Shown piece by piece: positions 37,549 to 45,832 of a stretch of 64,000 nt of DNA. The notes under the pieces were generated by a model that was not told the origin of the DNA, searched no databases, and saw nothing but the letters and a program-made list of their open reading frames with translations. The stretch comes from Aliivibrio sp. (GTDB lineage Bacteria > Pseudomonadota > Gammaproteobacteria > Enterobacterales > Vibrionaceae). The stretch's first letter is position 1, and every line of letters starts with the position of its first letter. The translations under genes were made by a program, and so were the position numbers. Where the stretch lies: assembly GCA_016764915.1 (NCBI GenBank), contig JAESQY010000128.1, positions 32,092 to 96,091 of the forward strand. The letters are read 5' to 3'.

Positions 37549-38832
37549 TTATAACCCATATCCTAGCATCATTTGTGGCAAAAATAGGGTAAGTTGCGGG
37601 AATAAAGCAACTAAAATCAACACAATAAACAGGGGTATAAGCAGTGGTAAAACACCACGGGTGAGTACATGGAAAGGAATGTTACCGACCTTTGATACCA
37701 CATACAACGCCATGCCCATTGGTGGGGTTAAAATACCAATCATTAAGTTCAATATGGCCATTACACCAAAGTGAACGGGGTCAATGCCAACCGAAACTGC
37801 AACCGGAACTAAGAAGGGTACCAACAGTAGAAGCAGCGCTAAAGACTCAATAAATGTACCTAAAAATAGCAGCAATAAGTTTATTAATAACAGCAGTACT
37901 AATGGATTATCACTGATGGTCAAAAAGTACTCAGCCATGTGCTGTGGAAGTTGTTCTCTGGCAACAATCCATCCAAATACGGTCACACCAATCACCATTA
38001 AGCCCACAACCGCAGTGGTATTCACGGTCTCTTTGACGATGTCAATAAACTTGACAAAAGTAAGTTGTTTATAAACCACAGTGCCTAAAAATAGGGCATA
38101 GATTGAAGAGACGACAGCAGCTTCTGTCGGGGTGAACTTTCCTGAGAAAATACCGCCAATGATAATGACAGGAGTCAATAGTGATAAAAAAGCCTCTTTA
38201 AAGGCAATAAAACGCTCTTTAGCCGGCGCTTTAGGTAGCGTTTTATAGCCTCTTTTTTTACAAATAAAGTAACTCATTACCATTAAAGAGATAGCGCATA
38301 ATAAGCCAGGGATAGCGCCTGCTAAAAACAGTGCACCAATGGATGTATTTGAAACGACACCATAGATAACCAGTGGAATTGACGGTGGGATCAATGGGCC
38401 AATGATACATGAGGCTGCAGTTAGTCCGCCAGCAAAGTCATCGTCATAACCGGCATCACGCATTGATTTTATTTCAAGTTGACCTAAGCCACCAGCATCG
38501 GCCAATGCTGAACCAGACATCCCTGAGAACAACAGACTTGCCATAATATTGACATGCCCAAGGCTACCCGTAATATGTCCCACCAATGATTTAGCAAAAT
38601 TAAAAATACGCTCAGTGATGCCTGAGCTATTCATTAAGTGGCCGGTAAGCACAAAGAAGGGTACGGCAAGCAGCGTAAAGTTATTTATACCGCCAAGCAT
38701 CTGCTGTGCGGCGAAGTTGATTCCCATGCTATTGGTGAAAACCAGAAACGCAAGGGCGATAATAATTAATGAAAATCCAACGGGCATTCCAGCAAAAAGT
38801 AGAGCTAGCCAGCCAAAAATTGAAGTAGCCAT
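37549..38832 (-). CDS. siaM: Sialic acid TRAP transporter large permease SiaM
   Basis: SiaM is the sodium-coupled membrane permease (DctM family) of the sialic acid TRAP system. The 427-residue protein has about 11-12 hydrophobic segments with the family features MLGGINNFTLLAVPFFVLTGHLMNSSG and ASCIIGPLIPPSIPLVIYG near the helical-hairpin regions, and NLMIGILTPPMGMALYVV late. siaQ and siaM are separate genes, as in Vibrio cholerae, and unlike the fused permease of Haemophilus influenzae. It is the last gene of siaPQM. Confidence 0.92.
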   Translation of the reverse strand: MATSIFGWLALLFAGMPVGFSLIIIALAFLVFTNSMGINFAAQQMLGGINNFTLLAVPFFVLTGHLMNSSGITERIFNFAKSLVGHITGSLGHVNIMASLLFSGMSGSALADAGGLGQLEIKSMRDAGYDDDFAGGLTAASCIIGPLIPPSIPLVIYGVVSNTSIGALFLAGAIPGLLCAISLMVMSYFICKKRGYKTLPKAPAKERFIAFKEAFLSLLTPVIIIGGIFSGKFTPTEAAVVSSIYALFLGTVVYKQLTFVKFIDIVKETVNTTAVVGLMVIGVTVFGWIVAREQLPQHMAEYFLTISDNPLVLLLLINLLLLFLGTFIESLALLLLLVPFLVPVAVSVGIDPVHFGVMAILNLMIGILTPPMGMALYVVSKVGNIPFHVLTRGVLPLLIPLFIVLILVALFPQLTLFLPQMMLGYGL

Positions 38833-38840
38833 GATAATTC

Positions 38841-39356
38841 CTATGGTTTAGCTGGTTCGATAGAATCAGATTGAGGAGAGTTGTTTGAAGAGCCTTGGCG
38901 GAAAATAGTGGTTAAATACCACATTCTCTCAAGCTGTCTAGCAAACATGAAACAACTACCCAGAGGCAGGCTATAGTTCATCCACTTACTTGATATTCCA
39001 AGTGTAATGAGTTCAAAAAAAGCGGTTCGTTGAACGTGCTGATAACCGAGGTATATCATCGCGATAATGGAGATAAGAACCAAAACTTCTAACAACATGC
39101 TCAGTGAGAAGCGGGTAGTATTGCCGAGCTTGTCAGAGAAAAAGGTGATTTTTACGTGAGTATCTTTTTTGATAGCAATGGCGCCACCAATAATAACCAT
39201 GTGTACAAAGAGTAATCGAGCGAGCTCTTCACTCCATATTGATGGACTATCGAGTAACCATCGCGCAACAATTTGCCAAGTTAATAGAAGTAATAAAACA
39301 ATCATTAAAGGAACGGTAATGATCTCTTCTATATTTTTTAGAGCTTTCCTTAACAT
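38841..39356 (-). CDS. siaQ: Sialic acid TRAP transporter small permease SiaQ
   Basis: The 171-residue protein has four hydrophobic segments and the DctQ-family loop PSIWSEELARLLFVHMVIIGGAIAIKKDTHVKI. A GGAG ribosome-binding site precedes the ATG. It lies 8 bases before siaM and is separated from siaP by 44 bases containing a hairpin. Confidence 0.9.
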   Translation of the reverse strand: MLRKALKNIEEIITVPLMIVLLLLLTWQIVARWLLDSPSIWSEELARLLFVHMVIIGGAIAIKKDTHVKITFFSDKLGNTTRFSLSMLLEVLVLISIIAMIYLGYQHVQRTAFFELITLGISSKWMNYSLPLGSCFMFARQLERMWYLTTIFRQGSSNNSPQSDSIEPAKP

Positions 39357-39369
39357 ACTTTTCTCCGTA

Positions 39370-39391
39370 GCCAGTCTATCTCTAGACTGGC
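39370..39391 (-). other. Hairpin between siaP and siaQ
   Basis: A 9-bp perfect stem (39370-39378 with 39383-39391, loop of 4) without a T run lies between the binding-protein gene and the permease genes. It probably protects the siaP message from 3' decay, giving more SiaP than SiaQM. This is inference from position. Confidence 0.6.
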
Positions 39392-39400
39392 ACTTAGGGA

Positions 39401-40366
39401 CTACATTTTAGCGATCTTTTCAATTAATGGCTCATCTATTTTCTTATCAAACTCTGCGTATAGAGGTTGCATTGCTTCTCTAAATGGCGTGAGATCTGGG
39501 TAAGTCACAGAGACACCTTTCTCTTCAAAGAATGCGATAAGATCTTTCTCTTGCGTTTTCACTGTATTGGTGTGAGAAGCGCCCGCTTTGGCTACCGATT
39601 TAGTAATTACCTCTTTTTGAGCATCACTCAGTGATTTCCAGCGAGACTCAGAGATTATAACCATCTGATCATTAACGATGTGATTGGTCATAGCGAGATT
39701 AGACTGAACTTCATAGAACTTTTTGGCTTTAATGGTTGGTAATGGATTCTCTTGACCATCTACAGCGTTGGTTTGTAGTGCAAGATAAACCTCTGAGAAT
39801 GCCATCGGTGTTGGAGAGGCACCAGAAAGTTTGGCAAAGTTAAGGTTAGGTTTTGCATTTGGCACGCGAAGTTTTAACCCTTTAAAGTTTTCAATCGAGT
39901 TAATTGCTCGGTTAGAACTGGTTTGACGGGTTCCGTTATACCATGTATCTAGAGCTCGCCAGTTGTATTTTTCTAACATCTCATCACGGATGCCTTGGCC
40001 AAATGGAGAGTTGAATACGCGTTGGATATGTTCATAATTTTTAATCACATAAGGTTGAACCACAGCCGATGCGCGTGGGATCCAAAGTCCCATTCTTCCT
40101 AACTCAGAGTAAGTGATGTCCAAATCACCTAAGCTAAGTTGTTGTAACATTGCTCTATCATCGCCTAATTGAGCGCTTGGGTAGAGAGCAAGAGTCATCT
40201 CACCTTTTGACAGCTCTTTGATTGAGTCAGCTAAAAGAGTGGCTGATTGGTACTCAATTGAACCAACAGAAGCCTGCATACCCATCTTAAGTTCAATGGC
40301 CGCTTGTGAGAGCGAAGCAAACCCAAGTCCAAGAAGTGCGATGGTGATTTTGTTGACTGTGTTCAT
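39401..40366 (-). CDS. siaP: Sialic acid-binding TRAP periplasmic protein SiaP
   Basis: SiaP captures N-acetylneuraminate in the periplasm. The 321-residue protein has a signal peptide ending SLSQA-AIELKMG and the DctP-family core with LRVPNAKPNLNFAKLSGASPTPMAFSEVYLALQTNAVDGQENPL. Its Arg (of LRVPN) is at the position that binds the substrate carboxylate in this family. Sialic acid specificity is inferred from strong similarity to SiaP and from the surrounding nan genes. It begins the leftward siaPQM operon. Confidence 0.92.
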   Translation of the reverse strand: MNTVNKITIALLGLGFASLSQAAIELKMGMQASVGSIEYQSATLLADSIKELSKGEMTLALYPSAQLGDDRAMLQQLSLGDLDITYSELGRMGLWIPRASAVVQPYVIKNYEHIQRVFNSPFGQGIRDEMLEKYNWRALDTWYNGTRQTSSNRAINSIENFKGLKLRVPNAKPNLNFAKLSGASPTPMAFSEVYLALQTNAVDGQENPLPTIKAKKFYEVQSNLAMTNHIVNDQMVIISESRWKSLSDAQKEVITKSVAKAGASHTNTVKTQEKDLIAFFEEKGVSVTYPDLTPFREAMQPLYAEFDKKIDEPLIEKIAKM

Positions 40367-40459
40367 AGTTTATCCCTTCACTTATTATTAGATGTTTAAT
40401 GGTTGAAGATTTTTTTTATTACTACTGGAGAAAATATTTATTTACTTATGGTAGTACCT

Positions 40460-40474
40460 TGAAGTTTTTTTTCA
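40460..40474. promoter_or_regulatory. Weak copy of the candidate NanR palindrome before siaP
   Basis: The sequence TGAAGTTTTTTTTCA keeps the outer half-sites TGAAGT and TTCA of the palindrome seen in front of the other nan genes but differs in the inner right half. It lies about 94 bases upstream of siaP in the 285-base gap divergent to the SGNH gene. A CRP-like half-site (TGTGA-N6-ACAAA) lies at 40493-40508. The rest of the gap is AT-rich with no gene. Confidence 0.35.
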
Positions 40475-40651
40475 AATGGGTAATATCAGTTTTGTGATCA
40501 TGAACAAAAACTGAACATAATCTAAAAAAAATAGCTTTTAAAAATAGATGAATAGCGATTAGATTAATTAGGCCTTTGAGATGTCTGTTTTTATCTTTTA
40601 GTTAAAGTTGACTAATTTCAGTACAAATACCGACTATATAGCGACCTTTAA

Positions 40652-41488
40652 ATGAAAAGTTCCGAAATGAAAGATTTGGTAATCACGCAATATGAACGAG
40701 ATGGCGTAATCAATATTGAGCAGTTGTTTTTGCAGCTGGCTCCTATCTCATGTCGGGATATTATCAATGAAGTTATCTCGGTTTTATTCGAAGATGATCC
40801 AACATTATCGGCTCGATGTCTCAATAATCAACTATTGCCGATCCTAAAATCACTGCCTAAAGAGCTCACCATAGAGCAGAAAATGGAGCAAAGTTGTAAA
40901 GAGTTAGTGGCACTTAATAGCACGCAGATGCACAGTCGATATCTTCAAGTGACAGACTGCCATCGACAGTTTTTAAAAGAGACCGATGTATTAATGTTTG
41001 GTGATTCGTTAACAGAATGGGGACCTTGGGCTGATGCATTTCCCACTCTCAAAATCACCAATCGAGGCATTGCCGGTGACACGACGGAAGGGATGTTAGC
41101 TCGGGTGAAAGATAGCCTGCTATTAGAGCCTAAAACCGTGTTTGTCATGGCGGGTGTGAATGACTTAGCAAAAGGCGTCGCCATTATCGATATTGTTCAG
41201 CATTACAGCGAGATTGTACAAGTTTGGAGAATGAAAAATATTGATGTTTATGTGCAATCCACTCTGTTGGTCGGTGAGCGTTTAGCGCATCTTAATCCGC
41301 AAATTATTGAACTTAATGCTCAATTGAGTGAGATGAGTAAAAGGGACAGTGCGAACTACATCGATCTCAATGACACACTTTGTCCTAGTGGCAGTTTACA
41401 GCCTATTCATAGCTGTGATGACTTACATTTAAATGCTTTGGCCTATCAGCAGTGGGCGGAAGTGATTGCAATCAAATTGAAGAGATAG
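40652..41488 (+). CDS. SGNH/GDSL hydrolase, probable sialate O-acetylesterase, with unknown N-terminal domain
   Basis: The C-terminal 165 residues are an SGNH hydrolase: block I LMFGDSLTEWG, block II NRGIAGDTTEGM, block III VMAGVNDLAKG and block V DDLHLNALAYQQW, giving the Ser, Gly, Asn and Asp-His catalytic set. The first about 110 residues are a predominantly helical region I do not recognise. No signal peptide is present, so the enzyme should act in the cytoplasm. Its place between siaP and nanM suggests removal of O-acetyl groups from imported sialic acids; this is inferred. It differs from periplasmic E. coli NanS in location and layout. Alternative start at 40667. Confidence 0.75.
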   Translation: MKSSEMKDLVITQYERDGVINIEQLFLQLAPISCRDIINEVISVLFEDDPTLSARCLNNQLLPILKSLPKELTIEQKMEQSCKELVALNSTQMHSRYLQVTDCHRQFLKETDVLMFGDSLTEWGPWADAFPTLKITNRGIAGDTTEGMLARVKDSLLLEPKTVFVMAGVNDLAKGVAIIDIVQHYSEIVQVWRMKNIDVYVQSTLLVGERLAHLNPQIIELNAQLSEMSKRDSANYIDLNDTLCPSGSLQPIHSCDDLHLNALAYQQWAEVIAIKLKR

Positions 41489-41546
41489 CGTTTTTTTATC
41501 TCTACATGAAGAAAATTTTTGTTGTTTAGAAGTTAACAAAGGAAAT

Positions 41547-41574
41547 TTACATGGTGGAATGGTTCCCCATGTAA
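41547..41574 (+). other. Stable inverted repeat upstream of nanM
   Basis: Arms 41547-41559 and 41563-41574 pair over 12 bases with one bulged T and a 3-base loop. It is 28 bases before the nanM ATG and has no T run, so it is unlikely to be a simple terminator. It could be an mRNA structure or a protein site. Confidence 0.6.
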
Positions 41575-41602
41575 TGTCGTTACTAAGCGTATGGAGATAC
41601 TC

Positions 41603-42769
41603 ATGAATAACCCGATATATCGATCTGCAAAATCACTTTTACTCGTATCTGCCGCGATCTGCTCAACGCAGCTGCTTGCTGCTGATGAGATCTGGCCAAA
41701 TTTACCTGAGGGGATAAAAAGTGGTGTTGCGGTTCAATCTAATGGAAAACTGTTTGTTGGATTAGGCTCTGCTGGACAGCATATGTACTCACTCGACTTG
41801 GAGAGCGTTAATAAAGGTTGGCAAAAATTACCCGATTTTATTGGCCCTGCAAGAAACGGTGCGACGGCAACGGTAGCGGATGGGAAAATACTGGTTTTTG
41901 GTGGTGCGGGCAAAGTAAACGCATCTGACCGAGCACCCATAATTTTTAATTCGGTATACAGCTTTGATATTAAAGATAATCGCTGGATAGAAGAGAAAAC
42001 CCGTTCACCAGTGGGTCTGCTGGGCGCTTCATCTTATACCGATGACAGCGGCGAAGTGATCTTTATTGGCGGTTATAACAAACAACTGTTTGATACTTAC
42101 CTATCTGATATTACTGCGGTTGATAAAAAGTCTGACCCAGTTAAATGGCAAAAAATTGTTGACGATTACATGGGTATGAAACCTCAAGATTACCGTTGGA
42201 ATACCCAAGTATTAAGTTATTCAATCAAGGGAAATAAGTGGAGTGATTTAGGCACTTCACCTTATACACCTAATTGTGGTTCTGCATTGGTGATTGATAA
42301 CAATACCGCCACATTAGTCAGTGGCGAAATCAAACCTGGTTTGAGAACCGCTGAAGTTAAGTCATTAAAGGTCATTGATGGAAATGTGAGTTGGAAAACA
42401 ATGTCAGCGTTGCCTCAACCTTCAGGACAGTCGCTGCAAGAGGGGGTTGCAGGTGCTTACGCGGGTAAAATTGGAGATGCTTTAGTGGTGATGGGAGGAG
42501 CAAACTTCCATGGTGCTAGACAACAGTTTGAAGAGGGAGGTCTGTTTGCTCATAACGGTCTTTCAAAAGCCTATAACCCTGAAGTGTACGTGATGAAAGG
42601 CAGCCAGTGGAAACAAGTTAACGATCTGCCAAAAGGGATGGCCTATGGCGCGTCATTTACCCTGCCAAGTGGCATTCTTGTGGTTGGTGGAGAGAATAAA
42701 AAGAGAGAAGCACTTAATGATGTGTTTTTAGTGACATTAAGTGAATCAGGCGTTGCGATTACCGATTAA
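41603..42769 (+). CDS. nanM: N-acetylneuraminate epimerase NanM
   Basis: NanM is a periplasmic Kelch-repeat mutarotase that converts alpha to beta N-acetylneuraminate. The 388-residue protein (ATG at 41603, preceded by GGAGA) has a signal peptide ending QLLAA-DEIWPNLPEG and Kelch-type repeats such as GKILVFGGAGKV, GEVIFIGGYNKQ, DALVVMGGANFHG and GILVVGGENKK. It lies in a rightward run: SGNH gene, nanM, nanE, nanK. A stem-loop terminator follows. Confidence 0.93.
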   Translation: MNNPIYRSAKSLLLVSAAICSTQLLAADEIWPNLPEGIKSGVAVQSNGKLFVGLGSAGQHMYSLDLESVNKGWQKLPDFIGPARNGATATVADGKILVFGGAGKVNASDRAPIIFNSVYSFDIKDNRWIEEKTRSPVGLLGASSYTDDSGEVIFIGGYNKQLFDTYLSDITAVDKKSDPVKWQKIVDDYMGMKPQDYRWNTQVLSYSIKGNKWSDLGTSPYTPNCGSALVIDNNTATLVSGEIKPGLRTAEVKSLKVIDGNVSWKTMSALPQPSGQSLQEGVAGAYAGKIGDALVVMGGANFHGARQQFEEGGLFAHNGLSKAYNPEVYVMKGSQWKQVNDLPKGMAYGASFTLPSGILVVGGENKKREALNDVFLVTLSESGVAITD

Positions 42770-42780
42770 CGATCGGCTTC

Positions 42781-42820
42781 TCATCTCTGCTCCAGCTCTA
42801 TCCATGCAGAGATGATTTTA
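42781..42820 (+). terminator. Terminator after nanM
   Basis: A 10-bp perfect stem (42781-42790 with 42806-42815) with a 15-base loop is followed by TTTTATTG. It separates nanM from the nanE promoter. Confidence 0.7.
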
Positions 42821-42855
42821 TTGTGGAGTTGATCATTGTTTTTATTGTTTATGTG

Positions 42856-42870
42856 TGAAGTTTTGCTCCT
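42856..42870. promoter_or_regulatory. Candidate NanR operator 1 before nanE
   Basis: TGAAGTTTTGCTCCT fits the palindrome TGRAGYWWWRCTYCA at 14 of 15 positions. It is the first of two copies upstream of nanE, with starts 38 bases apart. Confidence 0.5.
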
Positions 42871-42893
42871 ATTCCTGTTCCTATGTTATGGTA

Positions 42894-42908
42894 TGGAGTA
42901 AAGCTTCA
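42894..42908. promoter_or_regulatory. Candidate NanR operator 2 before nanE
   Basis: TGGAGTAAAGCTTCA fits the palindrome TGRAGYWWWRCTYCA at all 15 positions. It lies 28 bases upstream of the nanE ATG, where a bound repressor would block transcription. Confidence 0.6.
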
Positions 42909-42935
42909 CGACTGGATTGATTTTTGGAGTATTTT

Positions 42936-43643
42936 ATGAATCCTAGTGTTCAACCTATTTTAGCTACCCTGCGACATGGATTTGTTGCCTCTTGCCAACC
43001 AGTGGATGATGGCCCTATGGATCACCCAACGATTGTGTCTGCCATGGCACAAGCTTCTGTTATAGGCGGTGCCGCGGGATTGAGAATTGAAGGTGTAGAG
43101 AACCTTAAAGCAGTTCGTCCTAATGTGTCGGTCCCGATAATCGGGATTGTAAAGCATGATTTGGTTGACTTTGCAGTACGAATTACCCCTTTCCTGGAAG
43201 ATGTTAGAGCCCTAAAAGAAGCGGGGGCTGATATTATCGCCATTGATGCAACCCGTCGCGTCCGACCCGTATCTGTTGCTGAGTTAGTCAAAGAGATTCA
43301 TCAAGTTGGTTGCTTGGCAATGGCAGATTGTTCCACTTTAGAAGAGGGGCTATATTGTCAATCAATAGGCGTAGAAATAATTGGTTCGACTCTCTCAGGT
43401 TATATCAGTGGTATTACGCCGAATGAGCCAGATTTTGAGTTGGTTAAACAACTTAAAGCACAGGGTTGTACTGTGATGGCTGAAGGACGATATAATTCAC
43501 CACAACTTGCGCGTCAAGCGATTGAGCTAGGTGCCCATTGTGTGACGGTAGGCTCTGCGATTACTCGAGTTGAGCACATTTGTGGTTGGTTTAAGAATGA
43601 AGTAAATAAAGCGGCGATGGAGCCAATTAAGGCGATGGTATGA
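42936..43643 (+). CDS. nanE: N-acetylmannosamine-6-phosphate 2-epimerase NanE
   Basis: NanE converts ManNAc-6-phosphate to GlcNAc-6-phosphate. The 235-residue TIM-barrel protein starts at the ATG at 42936 (GGAG seven bases upstream). It has the family features [19 protein letters not shown], the Lys in [21 protein letters not shown] and [17 protein letters not shown]. It overlaps nanK by 4 bases (ATGA). Two candidate regulator sites lie in front. Confidence 0.95.
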   Translation: MNPSVQPILATLRHGFVASCQPVDDGPMDHPTIVSAMAQASVIGGAAGLRIEGVENLKAVRPNVSVPIIGIVKHDLVDFAVRITPFLEDVRALKEAGADIIAIDATRRVRPVSVAELVKEIHQVGCLAMADCSTLEEGLYCQSIGVEIIGSTLSGYISGITPNEPDFELVKQLKAQGCTVMAEGRYNSPQLARQAIELGAHCVTVGSAITRVEHICGWFKNEVNKAAMEPIKAMV

Positions 43644-44521
43644 AGCACTGTTTAGCGATTGATATTGGCGGAACCAAATTAGCTGCGGCTATTGTAAAAC
43701 AGGACCATATTGTACAACGAGTTCAGTGTGAGACTCCGCACTCTAACGATCCTAAACAGCTGATCGCAGCGCTAACTGCACTATTACAACCTCTCATATC
43801 GAGCGCTGATTATGTGGCTGTCGCCTCCACTGGCATCATCAATGATGGTGTGTTAACCGCATTGAATCCAGTTAATTTAGGTGGCTTGGATCAGTTCCCG
43901 CTGGTTGATGTGTTATCCACCATCACAAGCTTACCTGTATTTGCGATTAATGATGCTCAAGCGGCTGCTTGGGCAGAATATGCTCAACTTGAGCATAACG
44001 TGCAAGATATGGCGTTTATCACAGTATCAACAGGGGTTGGTGCTGGCGTGGTACTCAACCGTAACCTCATTACCGGAGCTCGTGGAGTTGCAGGTCATGC
44101 CGGTCATATGCAAGCTGATCCTATGGGTAAACGTTGTGGTTGTGGCCGAATTGGTTGTGTCGAGACGATAGCATCGGGCACGGCAATAGCGCAACGAGGC
44201 AAAGAGATCATGGGCAATGTATCGTCCGGAAAAGAGGTTTATGATCTTTTTCTTAGTGGCGATCAGCAGGCGAAAGAGATTATCGAATCCTCGGCAAAAA
44301 CAATTGCAAACTTAATTGCTGATTTAACCATTGCTTTAGACTTAGATGTAGTGGTTTTAGGAGGCAGTGTAGGGCTGGCTGAAGGGTATGTAGAGTTGGT
44401 TAACGACTGTCTCTCATCAATGCCAGTAATTTATCAACCGAAAGTACTTAATGCCCAAGCGGGGGCCGATGCAGGATTAATAGGTGTTGCTTTGTGGTCA
44501 AAGCAGCAGCTAACAAAGTAA
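43640..44521 (+). CDS. nanK: N-acetylmannosamine kinase NanK
   Basis: NanK phosphorylates ManNAc released by NanA. The 293-residue ROK-family kinase has the N-terminal phosphate motif [12 protein letters not shown], the catalytic Asp in [12 protein letters not shown], and the zinc site with [28 protein letters not shown]. The start overlaps nanE. It converges on nanA with two hairpins in between. Confidence 0.94.
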   Translation: MKHCLAIDIGGTKLAAAIVKQDHIVQRVQCETPHSNDPKQLIAALTALLQPLISSADYVAVASTGIINDGVLTALNPVNLGGLDQFPLVDVLSTITSLPVFAINDAQAAAWAEYAQLEHNVQDMAFITVSTGVGAGVVLNRNLITGARGVAGHAGHMQADPMGKRCGCGRIGCVETIASGTAIAQRGKEIMGNVSSGKEVYDLFLSGDQQAKEIIESSAKTIANLIADLTIALDLDVVVLGGSVGLAEGYVELVNDCLSSMPVIYQPKVLNAQAGADAGLIGVALWSKQQLTK

Positions 44522-44607
44522 TAGAAAACAAGAGAGTAATATCGATACCTAGGCTTTAAGTGTTCCCCCACTTTGGCCTTTTTTTTGTGCTGTTTTATGC
44601 AAAAAAA

Positions 44608-44635
44608 GAGGGCGTCACCATTAAGTGATACCCTC
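44608..44635 (-). terminator. Terminator after nanA (minus strand)
   Basis: Arms 44608-44618 and 44625-44635 pair with one mismatch and one wobble. On the minus strand the stem is followed by a T7 run. A weaker plus-strand stem AAGTG/CACTT followed by T8 near 44555-44582 could end nanK. Confidence 0.8.
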
Positions 44636-44655
44636 TTATTTGTCAATATAGTAGC

Positions 44656-45552
44656 TTAACTTACGAGGAAGTTAGCGGCTTTCATTCTGGTTATGACGGT
44701 CTCTTTTTGCTCTTTGGTGAGTGCTTTAAGAGGCAGACGTGGATCGCCAGCATCAATATCGTGCAGCGCCATTGCCGCTTTGCCAGCTGCGACACCACCA
44801 AACTCAACGAGTACACGAATCAGAGCAATAACATTGTCCATCTCTTTGATGACTTGTTGCTGGTTACCTTGATTAAACGCGTCAATAATCTTATGGAACT
44901 GCGGGGCCGCATAGTTATAGGTGCTACCCACAGCACCGATAGCGCCAACAGCAAGAGCCGCAGGTAGAAATTCATCTACACCAAATGGGATATCGAATTT
45001 GCCATCGCACGCTCTTAAGCAGCGCTGATATTCGTACAGATCACCACTGTTGAACTTAATGCCAAATAGATTCGGTATTCTTGATTCTGCTTTAATTAAA
45101 AACTGCTCCATATCCAAGTTTACACCAGACATACCTGAATGGTAGTAGTAGAAGCCTTTTGAAGGCGCAGCAGCGGCAACTTCAACGCAATAATCCACTA
45201 AGTCATCGACTGAACCAGGCTTAAAGAAGCAAGGACCAATAGCAGAGGTGGCGAAAATATCGAGGGTGTCAGCGTGGCGAGTCAGCTCAAGAGTATCAAC
45301 AATGCTAAGTGCACCAGTATGTACTGTGATCTTCAGTTTTCCTTTAGATACAGCTACCCAAGTTTCAGCAATTTTCTTTCTCTCATCGACTGAGCAGTGA
45401 ATACCTTCGCCAGTGGTGCCACAAATATAGATACCATTTACTTTATCGTTAATTAAATGGCTGGCAATTTTCTCAATTTCTGAGAAGTTGACAGATCCAT
45501 CTGCGGAAAAAGGAGTATGTGGTGCTGCTATTAATCCAGTGAGCTTTTCCAT
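44656..45552 (-). CDS. nanA: N-acetylneuraminate lyase NanA
   Basis: NanA cleaves N-acetylneuraminate to ManNAc and pyruvate. The 298-residue protein is a dihydrodipicolinate synthase-type barrel: GTTGEG at about residues 45-50, Tyr137 in YYYHSG and the Schiff-base Lys166 in FGIKFNSGD. Length and residues match the family. It is divergent from the second RpiR gene across 280 bases that hold several palindromes and a CRP-like site. Confidence 0.95.
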   Translation of the reverse strand: MEKLTGLIAAPHTPFSADGSVNFSEIEKIASHLINDKVNGIYICGTTGEGIHCSVDERKKIAETWVAVSKGKLKITVHTGALSIVDTLELTRHADTLDIFATSAIGPCFFKPGSVDDLVDYCVEVAAAAPSKGFYYYHSGMSGVNLDMEQFLIKAESRIPNLFGIKFNSGDLYEYQRCLRACDGKFDIPFGVDEFLPAALAVGAIGAVGSTYNYAAPQFHKIIDAFNQGNQQQVIKEMDNVIALIRVLVEFGGVAAGKAAMALHDIDAGDPRLPLKALTKEQKETVITRMKAANFLVS

Positions 45553-45577
45553 TATTGTTCCTTAGTAAATGTGCGAT

Positions 45578-45592
45578 AGAAGTTAAACTTCA
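45578..45592. promoter_or_regulatory. Candidate NanR operator before nanA
   Basis: AGAAGTTAAACTTCA fits TGRAGYWWWRCTYCA at 14 of 15 positions and lies 26 bases upstream of the nanA start. Two degenerate relatives follow at 45609-45623 and 45628-45642. Confidence 0.6.
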
Positions 45593-45687
45593 ATATTATT
45601 TAAATTTATGGAGTTTTGTTTATATTATGGAGCAGAAGTTCTCTAGGCAATAGATTATTCGCGATAAAAGGGGGCAAACACAAAAAA

Positions 45688-45703
45688 TGTGATCATAAGC
45701 ACA
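45688..45703. promoter_or_regulatory. Candidate CRP site in the nanA-rpiR intergenic region
   Basis: TGTGATCATAAGCACA matches the CRP consensus TGTGA-N6-TCACA with one mismatch. It is central in the divergent region. A half-site TGATCACA lies at 45724-45731. Sialic acid genes are commonly under catabolite control, so the site is plausible. Confidence 0.55.
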
Positions 45704-45762
45704 ATCAGCATGCCTTACGTTTCTGATCACAAAATTAAAGTGCAGTTGTTGTAGATAATCAG

Positions 45763-45777
45763 TGGAGTTTTACTTCA
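45763..45777. promoter_or_regulatory. Candidate NanR operator before the second rpiR gene
   Basis: TGGAGTTTTACTTCA fits the palindrome TGRAGYWWWRCTYCA at all 15 positions and lies 55 bases upstream of the regulator's start, which suggests autoregulation. Confidence 0.6.
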
Positions 45778-45832
45778 CAAAGAGTAGTCATGCTGTACTA
45801 TTTGCAGCAATATCTGAATTGAGAGAAAGACG

